From assembly GCA_016292215.1 (NCBI GenBank), contig JAEFBB010000011.1:1-57355 (forward strand): a stretch of DNA of 57,355 nt, given 5' to 3'. This document shows, piece after piece, positions 34,502-42,578 of the stretch (positions are counted from its first letter, which is position 1; each line of letters starts with the position of its first letter). Origin of the DNA: Saccharofermentans sp. (GTDB taxonomy: Bacteria; Bacillota; Clostridia; Saccharofermentanales; Saccharofermentanaceae). The notes beneath the pieces are model-generated. The model saw only the letters and a program-made list of their open reading frames with translations, did no database searches and was not told where the DNA came from. The translations under genes were made by a program, and so were the position numbers.

Positions 34502-36931
34502 TCAGACCTTTACCTTTAAATCTTTCTTGGCAGGTCTTACAAGGAGGTAGATAAGACCTGCAAGGACGATGAGAGCAGCGATCAGACCGATAACGTTTGC
34601 GGCACCTGTGAACAGGAGACCGAACTGATATACGATGAGTGCGATCGCATAAGCGAATACACACTGATAGCCGATTGCGAACCATGTCCACTTTGCGTTG
34701 TTCATCTCTCTCTTGATAGCGCCGATAGCAGCGAAGCAGGGAGCGCAGAGGAGGTTGAAGATAAGGAACGCAAAGCCTGAGAGCTGTGTAAGGCCTTCGA
34801 AGTCAAGGACACCGAATACGCCGACAACTTCTTCTTTGGCAACGAGACCCATTACTGTAGCGATTGTCGCCTTGATGTTGCCGAAGCCCAGAGGAGCGAA
34901 GATCCACATAATTGCATTACCGATCATACCGAGGACGGATGCTTCGAGCTCCATGTCAGGATCGAAGCCGAATCCTGATCCTGTATTGCCGAATACTGAG
35001 CCAAGCCAGATAGCGATAGAGGAGATGAGGATTACTGTTCCAGCCTTCTTAATGAAAGACCATCCGCGCTCCCACATTGATCTCAAGAGGTTGCCGATTG
35101 TAGGCCAGTGGTAAGCAGGGAGCTCCATGACGAACGGAGCGGGATCGCCTGCGAAAGGCTTTGTTTTCTTAAGGAGAATACCTGAGATAACAACTGCTGC
35201 AACTCCGATGAAGTATGCGGAAGGTGCTACCCATGAGCCGCTCCAGAGTGAGTGACGGAACAATGCTGCAGTGATAAGCGCGATGATAGGGAGCTTAGCG
35301 CCGCAGGGGATGAATGTTGTTGTCATGATGGTCATTCTGCGGTCACGCTGATTCTCGATCGTACGTGATGCCATGATGCCCGGAACGCCGCATCCTGAGG
35401 ATACGAGCATAGGGATGAATGACTTGCCGGAAAGACCGAATCTTCTGAAGATACGGTCTAATACGAATGCTACACGCGCCATATAACCGCAGGACTCAAG
35501 GAATGCGAGGAGTAAGAATAGTACGAGCATCTGGGGAACAAAGCCCAGGACTGCTCCTACACCGCCTACGATTCCGTCTACGACAAGTCCTGTTACGAAC
35601 TCGTTGGCGCCGGCCTTTTCGAGAAGACCTGAAACTGCATCAGGAATACTCTTAACAAATACCGCGCCTTCTGTCTCATCCATTCCCGGAGCGGTGAACT
35701 CACCGTCTTCGAGAGCGCCGGATTCAACGAGAGGAGTCTCGATGTCGTAGCCCTTATCCATGAGCTCGTCGGCATAGAATCCGTAGTCTTCTTCGAAAGC
35801 ACCGAAATCAGCATCTTCGAAGTCAGCCTGGAGGTTCTCTGCACCTGTTACGTCATTCTTGACAGCCTCGTCGATAACAGCCTTAACGCCGTCAACGAAT
35901 ACTGCTTCGCCTGCCCAGTTATCGACATCCTCGTCGTACTGCTTCTGGCCGATTCCGAAAAGGAAGAAGCCGTCGCCGAAGAGGTTGTCGTTAGTCCAGT
36001 CAGTCATATTTGCACCGAATGTGGTCATTGCTATGAGATAAACGAGCCACATGATGAGCGCGAAAATAGGAAGACCAAGGATACGGTTTGTAACGATCTT
36101 GTCGATCTTATCAGATGTTGAGAGCTTAGCCTTGGACTGTTTCTTGTAGCAGCTCTTGATGATGGAAGCGATATAAACATAACGCTCGTTTGTGATGATG
36201 GACTCCGCATCGTCATCGAGCTCTGTCTCGGCTGATTTGATGTCGTTCTCGATGTGATCGAGCTTGTCTTTTGAAAGTCCGAGCTTCTCGATTACTTTCT
36301 CATCTCTCTCGAAGATCTTGATTGCATACCATCTCTGCTTATCGGGATTCATCTCGTGGAGGCAAGCCTCTTCAATGTGAGCCAAAGCGTGCTCAACAGG
36401 GCCTGAGAAAGAATGGGGAGGAACAGTCTTTGTTCCGTTTGCAGCCTTGATAGCTTCCTCAGCTGCTTCCATGATTCCGGTGCCTTTAAGAGCGGAGATA
36501 GCGACTGCCTTACAGCCCATCTGCTTGGATAGCATGTCGAGGTCGATCTTGTCACCTTTCTTATTTACGATATCCATCATGTTAACTGCCATAACGACAG
36601 GGATACCTAATTCCGTAAGCTGTGTTGTGAGGTAGAGGTTACGCTCTAAGTTTGTACCGTCTACGATGTTGAGGATGACGTCAGGATTCTCATCGATGAG
36701 ATAATTACGTGCTACGACTTCCTCCAATGTATAAGGGGAGAGGGAATAGATACCAGGAAGGTCAGTAACGGTTACGCCGTCATGCTTTTTGAGCTTACCT
36801 TCCTTCTTCTCGACAGTTACGCCCGGCCAGTTACCGACGAACTGATTGGAACCCGTAAGAGCGTTAAAGAGCGTTGTCTTACCGCTGTTCGGGTTACCCG
36901 CTAATGCGATCTTGATTTCCTGATTAGCCAT
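34502..36931 (-). CDS. feoB: Ferrous iron transporter B
   Basis: GTPase-coupled ferrous iron permease of the cytoplasmic membrane, 809 residues. The G domain opens with GNPNSGKTTLFNALTG (G1), then DLPGIYSLSPYTLEE (G3) and VNMMD (G4), followed by the helical GDI region. Gate motifs are present in the membrane part: VSSGCGVPGIMASRTI (gate 1) and NLLCAPCFAAIGAI (gate 2). Unusually, about 90-100 acidic residues (roughly 335-430) lie outside the membrane between the first helix and GGVGAVLGFVPQML. The GGAGG site is 11 bases before the ATG. Expressed with two feoA genes; a palindromic repeat separates it from feoA. Confidence 0.97.
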   Translation of the reverse strand: MANQEIKIALAGNPNSGKTTLFNALTGSNQFVGNWPGVTVEKKEGKLKKHDGVTVTDLPGIYSLSPYTLEEVVARNYLIDENPDVILNIVDGTNLERNLYLTTQLTELGIPVVMAVNMMDIVNKKGDKIDLDMLSKQMGCKAVAISALKGTGIMEAAEEAIKAANGTKTVPPHSFSGPVEHALAHIEEACLHEMNPDKQRWYAIKIFERDEKVIEKLGLSKDKLDHIENDIKSAETELDDDAESIITNERYVYIASIIKSCYKKQSKAKLSTSDKIDKIVTNRILGLPIFALIMWLVYLIAMTTFGANMTDWTNDNLFGDGFFLFGIGQKQYDEDVDNWAGEAVFVDGVKAVIDEAVKNDVTGAENLQADFEDADFGAFEEDYGFYADELMDKGYDIETPLVESGALEDGEFTAPGMDETEGAVFVKSIPDAVSGLLEKAGANEFVTGLVVDGIVGGVGAVLGFVPQMLVLFLLLAFLESCGYMARVAFVLDRIFRRFGLSGKSFIPMLVSSGCGVPGIMASRTIENQRDRRMTIMTTTFIPCGAKLPIIALITAALFRHSLWSGSWVAPSAYFIGVAAVVISGILLKKTKPFAGDPAPFVMELPAYHWPTIGNLLRSMWERGWSFIKKAGTVILISSIAIWLGSVFGNTGSGFGFDPDMELEASVLGMIGNAIMWIFAPLGFGNIKATIATVMGLVAKEEVVGVFGVLDFEGLTQLSGFAFLIFNLLCAPCFAAIGAIKREMNNAKWTWFAIGYQCVFAYAIALIVYQFGLLFTGAANVIGLIAALIVLAGLIYLLVRPAKKDLKVKV

Positions 36932-36975
36932 TTATTATTAATTCCTCCATTTAGTTCAGGTTAATTGTTCTGTAA

Positions 36976-37052
36976 GAGTAAAAATACGTTTGCGAGCGAC
37001 TTCCGCACAAGCGAAGCGCGGAGGACTTTAGCGAGCAAATGTATTTTTACTC
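36976..37052. repeat. Palindromic repeat element, copy 2 (feoA-feoB gap)
   Basis: Outer arms GAGTAAAAATAC (36976-36987) and exact complement (37041-37052); second arms TTTGC (36989-36993) and GCAAA (37035-37039); inner TCCGC (37002-37006) and GCGGA (37018-37022). The 27-base core (37000-37026) is the inverted copy of 26898-26924 with one difference. One arm overlaps the feoA stop codon. It may attenuate or process the feo transcript. Confidence 0.75.
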
Positions 37053-37274
37053 GCCTTCGACTTCAATCATTTGAGCGTCGTTCTTACGAAGAGATAATTC
37101 ATAACCTCTAACAGTAACTTCGACGGGGTCACCCAGAGGAGCAACCTTGCGGACATAGATCTCAACGCCTTTGGTGATTCCCATGTCCATGATCCTGCGC
37201 TTTACTGCGCCTTCGCCGTGGAGCTTAACGACCTTAACGGTCTGTCCAACCTTCACTTCCTTAAGTGTCTTCAT
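37047..37274 (-). CDS. feoA: FeoA-domain protein 1
   Basis: SH3-like FeoA protein of 75 residues, a small cytoplasmic partner of FeoB. Typical features are KTLKEVKVGQTVKVVKLHG, the RRIMDMGITKGVEI turn, and GDPVEVTVRGYELSLRKNDA at the end. It lies 30 bases after the other feoA gene and upstream of feoB, with the repeat element between. The stop codon is inside the repeat's outer arm. Confidence 0.94.
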   Translation of the reverse strand: MKTLKEVKVGQTVKVVKLHGEGAVKRRIMDMGITKGVEIYVRKVAPLGDPVEVTVRGYELSLRKNDAQMIEVEGE

Positions 37275-37304
37275 ATATTCCTCCTGTTTATTTAATAAAC
37301 TTCA

Positions 37305-37517
37305 TCAGACCATGATCTTCATGGCCATATCTTTATTAAGAGCGATGCGGGATTCCTTAACTTTGAGAATGACGTTGCCGTCGTTGACAGTGATCAGGGT
37401 AACAAGGCCGCCCGGGACTATACCGAGGTTTTCCAAATGAAGCTTAACTTCAGGGCTGCCGCCTACCTTCCTTACGATCATTTCTTCGCCGCTGTCGGCT
37501 ACTACAATAGGCATCAT
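37305..37517 (-). CDS. feoA: FeoA-domain protein 2
   Basis: Second FeoA paralogue (70 residues), first gene of the feo operon. It shows VGGSPEVKLHLENLGIVPGG, the Leu-Gly-Ile-x-x-G-x turn shared by FeoA proteins, and a final GNVILKVKESRIALNKDMAM. It is shorter and more divergent at its N-terminus than its neighbour. The two may form a heteromer on FeoB. Its promoter and two operators lie directly upstream. Confidence 0.92.
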   Translation of the reverse strand: MMPIVVADSGEEMIVRKVGGSPEVKLHLENLGIVPGGLVTLITVNDGNVILKVKESRIALNKDMAMKIMV

Positions 37518-37557
37518 TTCTTACACCATCCTATAAAGATAAATAAAACTTACACAA

Positions 37558-37587
37558 GTTAGGCAAGCCTAATTAGTCTCGGCTAAC
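37558..37587. promoter_or_regulatory. Tandem metal-type operators of the feo operon
   Basis: Two 16-base palindromes overlapping by two bases: GTTAGGCAAGCCTAAT (37558-37573) and ATTAGTCTCGGCTAAC (37572-37587). The first closely resembles DtxR/IdeR-family boxes (TTAGGnnnnCCTAA core). They cover the predicted start site of the feo operon, directly downstream of its -10. Confidence 0.7.
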
Positions 37588-37615
37588 ATTATATGTTTGA
37601 TTGGAGAAATTGCAA
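37588..37615 (-). promoter_or_regulatory. Promoter of the feo operon
   Basis: Minus strand TTGCAA (37615-37610), 16-base spacer, consensus TATAAT (37593-37588). Start near 37581, within the operators. Confidence 0.7.
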
Positions 37616-37676
37616 GGGGAAATTGCCAAAAACGTCAATTATCACAAGGAACTGACGAATATCAAAATAATTTGTG

Positions 37677-37705
37677 TTGACATGTTAGTCAAAACTAACT
37701 ATGAT
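37677..37705 (+). promoter_or_regulatory. Promoter of the ABC-ECF operon with operator in the spacer
   Basis: TTGACA (37677-37682), exactly 17 bases, TATGAT (37700-37705). The spacer's last 16 bases are the palindrome at 37684-37699. Confidence 0.8.
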
Positions 37706-37732
37706 GTTCTGCGAATGTTAGTTTCGGCTAAC
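37684..37732. promoter_or_regulatory. Two operators of the ABC-ECF operon
   Basis: GTTAGTCAAAACTAAC (37684-37699, perfect arms) and GTTAGTTTCGGCTAAC (37717-37732, one arm mismatch), 33 bases apart or about three helical turns. One fills the promoter spacer, the other lies just past the start site, an arrangement typical of repression. Confidence 0.75.
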
Positions 37733-37761
37733 TTTTGAAAAATTTTCCGTGGGGGTGTTAA

Positions 37762-39540
37762 GTGAAGAAGAAAAGTACACTGTCCTGGATCTTTGAGTTT
37801 GCAGGCAGGAAGATCACGTATTTCGGATGGAGTGTGGTGCTCGCAATATTCGGTGTTGCTTTATCGTTTGCGCCGTATTTGATAATGTCCGATATTGTAG
37901 TTCAATTATTAAACGATAACAGGGAATGGCAATACTATTTGCAGAAAGTATTGCTCATGGCAGGCTGTTGGGTATTAAGACTCACTCTGCATTCAATATC
38001 TACTTCTCTTTCCCATATGGGCACATTTAATGTCTTGGGAAGTGTCAGAAGACAGCTTTGCGAGAAGCTTTCAACGATCCCTTTAGGTTCGGTGCTTGCT
38101 GATAACAGCGGTGCATATAAAAACATAATCGTTGAGCGTGTAGATTCCATGGAGACTACACTTGCCCATATCATTCCGGAGTTTTCTGCAAATATCATTC
38201 TTCCGATAATAATATTCGTTTATCTGCTTACTGTTGACTGGAGAATGGGCCTTGCTAATCTCATCTCTGTCGTTATCGGCGGATTTATGGCTGTCGGCAT
38301 GCTTTTAAAGAGCAGAGGCGGCTATGAGGTCTCAGTCCAAAAGACAAAAGCTCTTAACGATACTGCGGTAGAATACATCAACGGAATCGAAGTAATAAAG
38401 GCTTTCGGAAAATCGAAGACCTCTTACGATAAGTTCGTAACTGCAGCCAGGGAAGGCGCTGACTGTTTTATCGGCTGGATGAGAAGGTGCATCTGGTGGC
38501 AGACCGGATTCATGTCATTTATGCCTGCTACTTTCCTCGGTGTTCTGCCTGTAGGTCTGCTACTTGTAAATAACGGAAGCCTTACGCCAGACAAGTTTGT
38601 AATGAGTGTTATTCTGTCTGCAGGTCTTATCACGCCTTTGATCGTTGCGTTCTCATATACAGATGATTTCTTAAAGATAAAGACCATCTTTGGTGAAGTT
38701 ACTGAGATCCTCGAAAGAGAGGATATGAAGAGACCTGAAAACCTTACAAAAGAGCCTTCAGGATCTGATATCAAGCTCAGCAACATCAAGTTCAAATATA
38801 AGGATACAGAAGTCCTGCACGGCATAAACATGGAGATCAAGCAGGGCGAAGTAAGTGCCATTGTAGGTCCTTCGGGTTCAGGCAAGAGTACGGTCGCCAG
38901 ACTCATCGATTCTTTGTGGGATCCCAATGAAGGTGAGATCACTTTCGGCGGTGTAAACATTAAAGATATGCCTCTTGATTACTATATGAGCCAGATAGCT
39001 TATGTTGCGCAGGATAACTATCTTTTCGACCTGTCGATCAAAGAGAATATCAGACTCGGCAAAAAGGGTGCTACTGATGAAGAAGTAATTGATGCTGCGA
39101 TGAAGTGCGGCTGTCATGAATTCATCTTAGGGCTCGAAAATGGCTACGACACAATAGTCGGCGGCGCAGGCGGACATTTATCGGGCGGTGAGCGCCAGAG
39201 AATATGCATAGCAAGAGCAATGCTTAAGAACGCACCTGTAGTTATTCTCGACGAGGCAACCGCCTATACAGATCCTGAGAATGAAGCTCTTGTCCAATCG
39301 AGTGTTGCTAAACTCGTAAAAGGCAAGACGCTTATCGTCATTGCGCACCGTCTTTCAACAATTGTTGATGCAGATAAGATCTTTGTTATCAACCAGGGTA
39401 ATCTGGAAGCTTCCGGTACACATGAAGAACTCCTTGTCAGCTGCGCGCTGTACAGCAAAATGTGGGCTGCTCACAGTATGGCAAAAGATAATGCGGATGC
39501 AGTAGGTGCCATAAGCGGAAAGGAGGCCTTCAATGGTTGA
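37762..39540 (+). CDS. Heterodimeric ABC transporter, subunit A (SiaD/YbtP-like)
   Basis: Half transporter of 592 residues: six membrane helices (about 1-310) fused to an ATPase. Walker A GPSGSGKSTVARL, signature LSGGERQRICIARAM, Walker B VVILDEATAYTDPENE with the catalytic Glu, and H-loop IAHRLS are intact. The fold is that of ABC exporters, but the pair heads an operon with an ECF importer in the same order as siaDEFGH of group A Streptococcus. YbtPQ and IrtAB show that such folds can import iron chelates. The GTG start follows a G-rich ribosome site at 37751-37757; the gene overlaps the next by eight bases. Confidence 0.9.
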   Translation: MKKKSTLSWIFEFAGRKITYFGWSVVLAIFGVALSFAPYLIMSDIVVQLLNDNREWQYYLQKVLLMAGCWVLRLTLHSISTSLSHMGTFNVLGSVRRQLCEKLSTIPLGSVLADNSGAYKNIIVERVDSMETTLAHIIPEFSANIILPIIIFVYLLTVDWRMGLANLISVVIGGFMAVGMLLKSRGGYEVSVQKTKALNDTAVEYINGIEVIKAFGKSKTSYDKFVTAAREGADCFIGWMRRCIWWQTGFMSFMPATFLGVLPVGLLLVNNGSLTPDKFVMSVILSAGLITPLIVAFSYTDDFLKIKTIFGEVTEILEREDMKRPENLTKEPSGSDIKLSNIKFKYKDTEVLHGINMEIKQGEVSAIVGPSGSGKSTVARLIDSLWDPNEGEITFGGVNIKDMPLDYYMSQIAYVAQDNYLFDLSIKENIRLGKKGATDEEVIDAAMKCGCHEFILGLENGYDTIVGGAGGHLSGGERQRICIARAMLKNAPVVILDEATAYTDPENEALVQSSVAKLVKGKTLIVIAHRLSTIVDADKIFVINQGNLEASGTHEELLVSCALYSKMWAAHSMAKDNADAVGAISGKEAFNG

Positions 39541-41269
39541 GATGATTAAAAAGTTCTTCGATTTTTGTGATCAGAAGAACAGGAGAAAACTATATACTGC
39601 CGTAGTGCTTGGCGTTTTCGAAGCAATTTTCGGCGCGATGAAGATCCCCGCTGCATTCTTTGCTTTCAACGCAATTATAAAACAGGACATCAATACCAAG
39701 TCGTTATTGATCGTTATTGCCCTCATGCTTATGAGCACTGTAGGCAAGATGATCATCAACAGATTTTCATACATGCTTCAGACTGAAGGCGGATATGATA
39801 CATGTGCGAGCAAGAGAATTCAGATCGCAGAGCACTTAAGATATCTGCCGATGGGATACTTTAATGATACGAGCCTTGGCCATATCACTTCTGTTACGAC
39901 AAACACGATGGAGCAGGTAGGTGATATTGCTACGAGAGCTATCATGATGGTTTTGCAGGGAAGTATTACTACGATCGTAATCGGCCTGGGCATGTTCTTC
40001 TTCGATTGGAGAATAGGCGTTATATCAGTTGTAGGAATAATCATATTCTTCTTCTGGAACAAGGTAACAAATTACAAAGTCGCTAAAGTGGCAGACGAAA
40101 AGCTCGAATCAGACAGAGACATCGTAGGTGTAATCCTCGAATATATCCAGGGTATTGCCGAGATACGTAATTACAACATTGTTTCTCTTAATTCATCTAG
40201 AGTTTCCAAGGCGATCGATCGTAAGGTCAAGGCTGACATAACAGCGGAGCTTGCGGCAATCCCTGCTGTCGGCGTGCAGATGCTTATCAGCAAGCTTACC
40301 GGAGTAGTAATCGCAGGCGCATCTGTTTACTTCTATCTGACAGGTTCAATGGCGCTCGAATATGCGATCACGATGCTCATGTGCTCATTCATGGTTTTCG
40401 AAGCCCTTGATGCTGCAGGCATTTATACTGCGCTCCTTAAGATCATCGGTAAGGGTGTAGATCTTGCTAATGAGATCACTGACCTTCCGCAGATGGATAT
40501 CGACGGAGAAGACATTAAGCCTGCCAACAGAGACATCCGTCTGGAGAACGTTAGCTTTGCTTATGAGAACAGGAAGATCATCGATAACGTCACTCTCGAT
40601 ATCAAGGAGAACACGACTACTGCTATCGTAGGACCTTCGGGCGGCGGTAAGACAACCATCACATCCCTTATCGCAAGATTCTGGGACGTTCAGGAAGGCA
40701 AGGTCACGCTTGGCGGGCGAGACGTAAGAGATTACAGCTTCGATTCGCTGATGGAGAATTTCAGCTTCGTATTCCAGCGTGTATATCTCTTCGAAGATAC
40801 GATCGCAAACAATATCAGATTCGGAAGGCCGGATGCACCTATGGAAGACGTTATCGCGGCAGCGAAAAAGGCCTCCTGCCATGACTTCATAATGGCGCTT
40901 CCCAACGGATACGAGACTCTTGTAGGAGAGGGCGGCGCATCACTTTCAGGCGGTGAGAAGCAGAGGATCGCTATCGCAAGAGCGATCATGAAGGATTCTC
41001 CGATCATTATCCTGGATGAGGCCACGGCCAATGTCGATCCGGAAAATGAGAAGGAACTTACGGAAGCTATCGAGAACCTGACCAAAGAGAAGACGATCAT
41101 CATGATAGCTCACAGGTTAAAGACTGTAAGGAATGCTGACCAGATCATCGTTGTCGATAAAGGACATATCGTTCAAAAGGGCAGGCACGAAGAACTGATG
41201 AATGAAGAAGGTATTTACAGGAACTTCGTATCAGGCAGAAAACAGGCTGTGAGCTGGAAGATATCATAA
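39533..41269 (+). CDS. Heterodimeric ABC transporter, subunit B (SiaE/YbtQ-like)
   Basis: Partner half transporter, 578 residues: six membrane helices, then an ATPase with Walker A GPSGGGKTTITSLIARFW, signature LSGGEKQRIAIARAI, Walker B IIILDEATANVDPENE and H-loop IAHRLK. Both ATP sites of the pair should be competent. The ribosome site AAGGAGG (39521-39527) lies inside subunit A, so translation is coupled. Probable role: movement of heme, a metallophore or a related compound with the downstream ECF module; direction and cargo are not shown by sequence. Confidence 0.9.
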   Translation: MVEMIKKFFDFCDQKNRRKLYTAVVLGVFEAIFGAMKIPAAFFAFNAIIKQDINTKSLLIVIALMLMSTVGKMIINRFSYMLQTEGGYDTCASKRIQIAEHLRYLPMGYFNDTSLGHITSVTTNTMEQVGDIATRAIMMVLQGSITTIVIGLGMFFFDWRIGVISVVGIIIFFFWNKVTNYKVAKVADEKLESDRDIVGVILEYIQGIAEIRNYNIVSLNSSRVSKAIDRKVKADITAELAAIPAVGVQMLISKLTGVVIAGASVYFYLTGSMALEYAITMLMCSFMVFEALDAAGIYTALLKIIGKGVDLANEITDLPQMDIDGEDIKPANRDIRLENVSFAYENRKIIDNVTLDIKENTTTAIVGPSGGGKTTITSLIARFWDVQEGKVTLGGRDVRDYSFDSLMENFSFVFQRVYLFEDTIANNIRFGRPDAPMEDVIAAAKKASCHDFIMALPNGYETLVGEGGASLSGGEKQRIAIARAIMKDSPIIILDEATANVDPENEKELTEAIENLTKEKTIIMIAHRLKTVRNADQIIVVDKGHIVQKGRHEELMNEEGIYRNFVSGRKQAVSWKIS

Positions 41270-41283
41270 ACAGGAGAATAGAA

Positions 41284-41880
41284 ATGGAAAACAAAAGCAA
41301 CAAACTTAAAGCAAAAGACTTTATTACTATCGGTATCTTTGCGGCGATCCTTTTCGCTGTGGAATTCGCGTTCGGAATGCTCGGATATATTCATCCCTAT
41401 ATCGTTGCAGCGTATGTAGTCATACTTCCTTTGGCGAGCGCCATCCCGATGATGCTTTTCTATACCAAGGTAGAGAAGTTCGGAATGATCACGATCGTGT
41501 CAGTGCTCATGGCGATCATCATGTTCGTCGGTGGCATGGGCTATCTCGGAGCACCGCTCATCATTATCTCGGGCCTCATTGCAGACTTTATCGCTAAATC
41601 GGGCAAGTATAAGAGCGCCAAGAAAACAGTGCTCAGCTTCGGTGTTTTCAATCTCTGGATCTGCGCAAACTATTTCCCGATCCTCGTAACAGCTGATTCT
41701 TACCGTCAGGATCTTATTGACGGCGGTTATTCGGCAGAATACGTCAACAACCTCTTTGCCGCTATCAATGTAAAGACGATCGCCATCCTCGTAGTTTTGG
41801 CATTTGTCTTCGGATGCATAGGCGCGGTCATCGGCAAGGCTGTAGTTAAGAAGCATTTCGAGAAGGCCGGAATCGTATAA
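41284..41880 (+). CDS. ECF transporter S component (MptD/Trep_Strep family)
   Basis: Substrate-binding membrane subunit, 198 residues and about five to six helices, opening KDFITIGIFAAILFAVEFAF in the style of Trep_Strep (MptD) S components. It gives the ECF transporter its substrate specificity. The streptococcal counterpart SiaF belongs to a heme transporter, from memory of published work, so a tetrapyrrole or metal chelate is the first guess. It sits between the ABC pair and EcfT, 14 bases after subunit B; AGGAGAA precedes the ATG. Confidence 0.88.
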   Translation: MENKSNKLKAKDFITIGIFAAILFAVEFAFGMLGYIHPYIVAAYVVILPLASAIPMMLFYTKVEKFGMITIVSVLMAIIMFVGGMGYLGAPLIIISGLIADFIAKSGKYKSAKKTVLSFGVFNLWICANYFPILVTADSYRQDLIDGGYSAEYVNNLFAAINVKTIAILVVLAFVFGCIGAVIGKAVVKKHFEKAGIV

Positions 41881-41882
41881 AG

Positions 41883-42578
41883 ATGAAGCTCGATCCCCGC
41901 ACAAAGCTGTTCATGATATTTGTCGTGTCGCTCGTCGCCATGATGAGCGCGACAACGCCGCTCCTGTGGGCTATTAGACTGACCATCACTCTGATACCGA
42001 TAATTCTTCTTGTTACCGAGAAGAAATATGCGTCCGCGCTGCGCTTTTTCCTGGCATATACAATAGCTTTTGTTCTGGCTTTCTTTATTCTGTCAGAGAA
42101 GTCTGAAGGCATAATCTCATCGCTTCTTATAGGTTACTGCGGAATAGTAGTTCAGTTTATGCCAGCCATGATCACCGCTTGGTATGTGATAAGGACTACC
42201 AAGATCGGCGAGTTTATGTCCTGCATGCAAAAAATGCATGTTCCGGACGGATTGTCTGTCTCTCTGGCAGTAGTCATGAGATTCTTTCCGACGATCAAGG
42301 AAGAGTATTCATCTATCAACGATGCCATGAGGATGAGAGGCGTCATGTTCGGCGGCGGTAATGTCCTCAGAATGTTCGAATTCAGAATGATCCCGCTCCT
42401 TTTCTCGTGCGTTAACATAGGCGAAGAGCTGTCTGCGGCAGCCATCACAAGAGGTCTTGGAGGAGAGACCAAGCGTTCAAGCGTTGTGGAACTTAGACTT
42501 GGTGTATTTGATTATCTTCTCATGACCTTTCTGACTGCCGCGACAGTTATCTTCATAGTGTTTAAGTATTTCATATGA
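41883..42578 (+). CDS. ECF transporter transmembrane component T
   Basis: EcfT-type scaffold that links the S component to the ATPases; 231 residues with about five helices. It opens MKLDPRTKLFMIFVVSLVAM, as CbiQ/EcfT proteins do, and has the two coupling-helix motifs with Ala-Arg-Gly-like cores: AMRMRGVMF and AAITRGLGG. It starts two bases after the S-component stop and ends in an ATGA overlap with the ATPase gene. A dedicated T subunit means this is a group I (private) ECF transporter. Confidence 0.92.
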   Translation: MKLDPRTKLFMIFVVSLVAMMSATTPLLWAIRLTITLIPIILLVTEKKYASALRFFLAYTIAFVLAFFILSEKSEGIISSLLIGYCGIVVQFMPAMITAWYVIRTTKIGEFMSCMQKMHVPDGLSVSLAVVMRFFPTIKEEYSSINDAMRMRGVMFGGGNVLRMFEFRMIPLLFSCVNIGEELSAAAITRGLGGETKRSSVVELRLGVFDYLLMTFLTAATVIFIVFKYFI

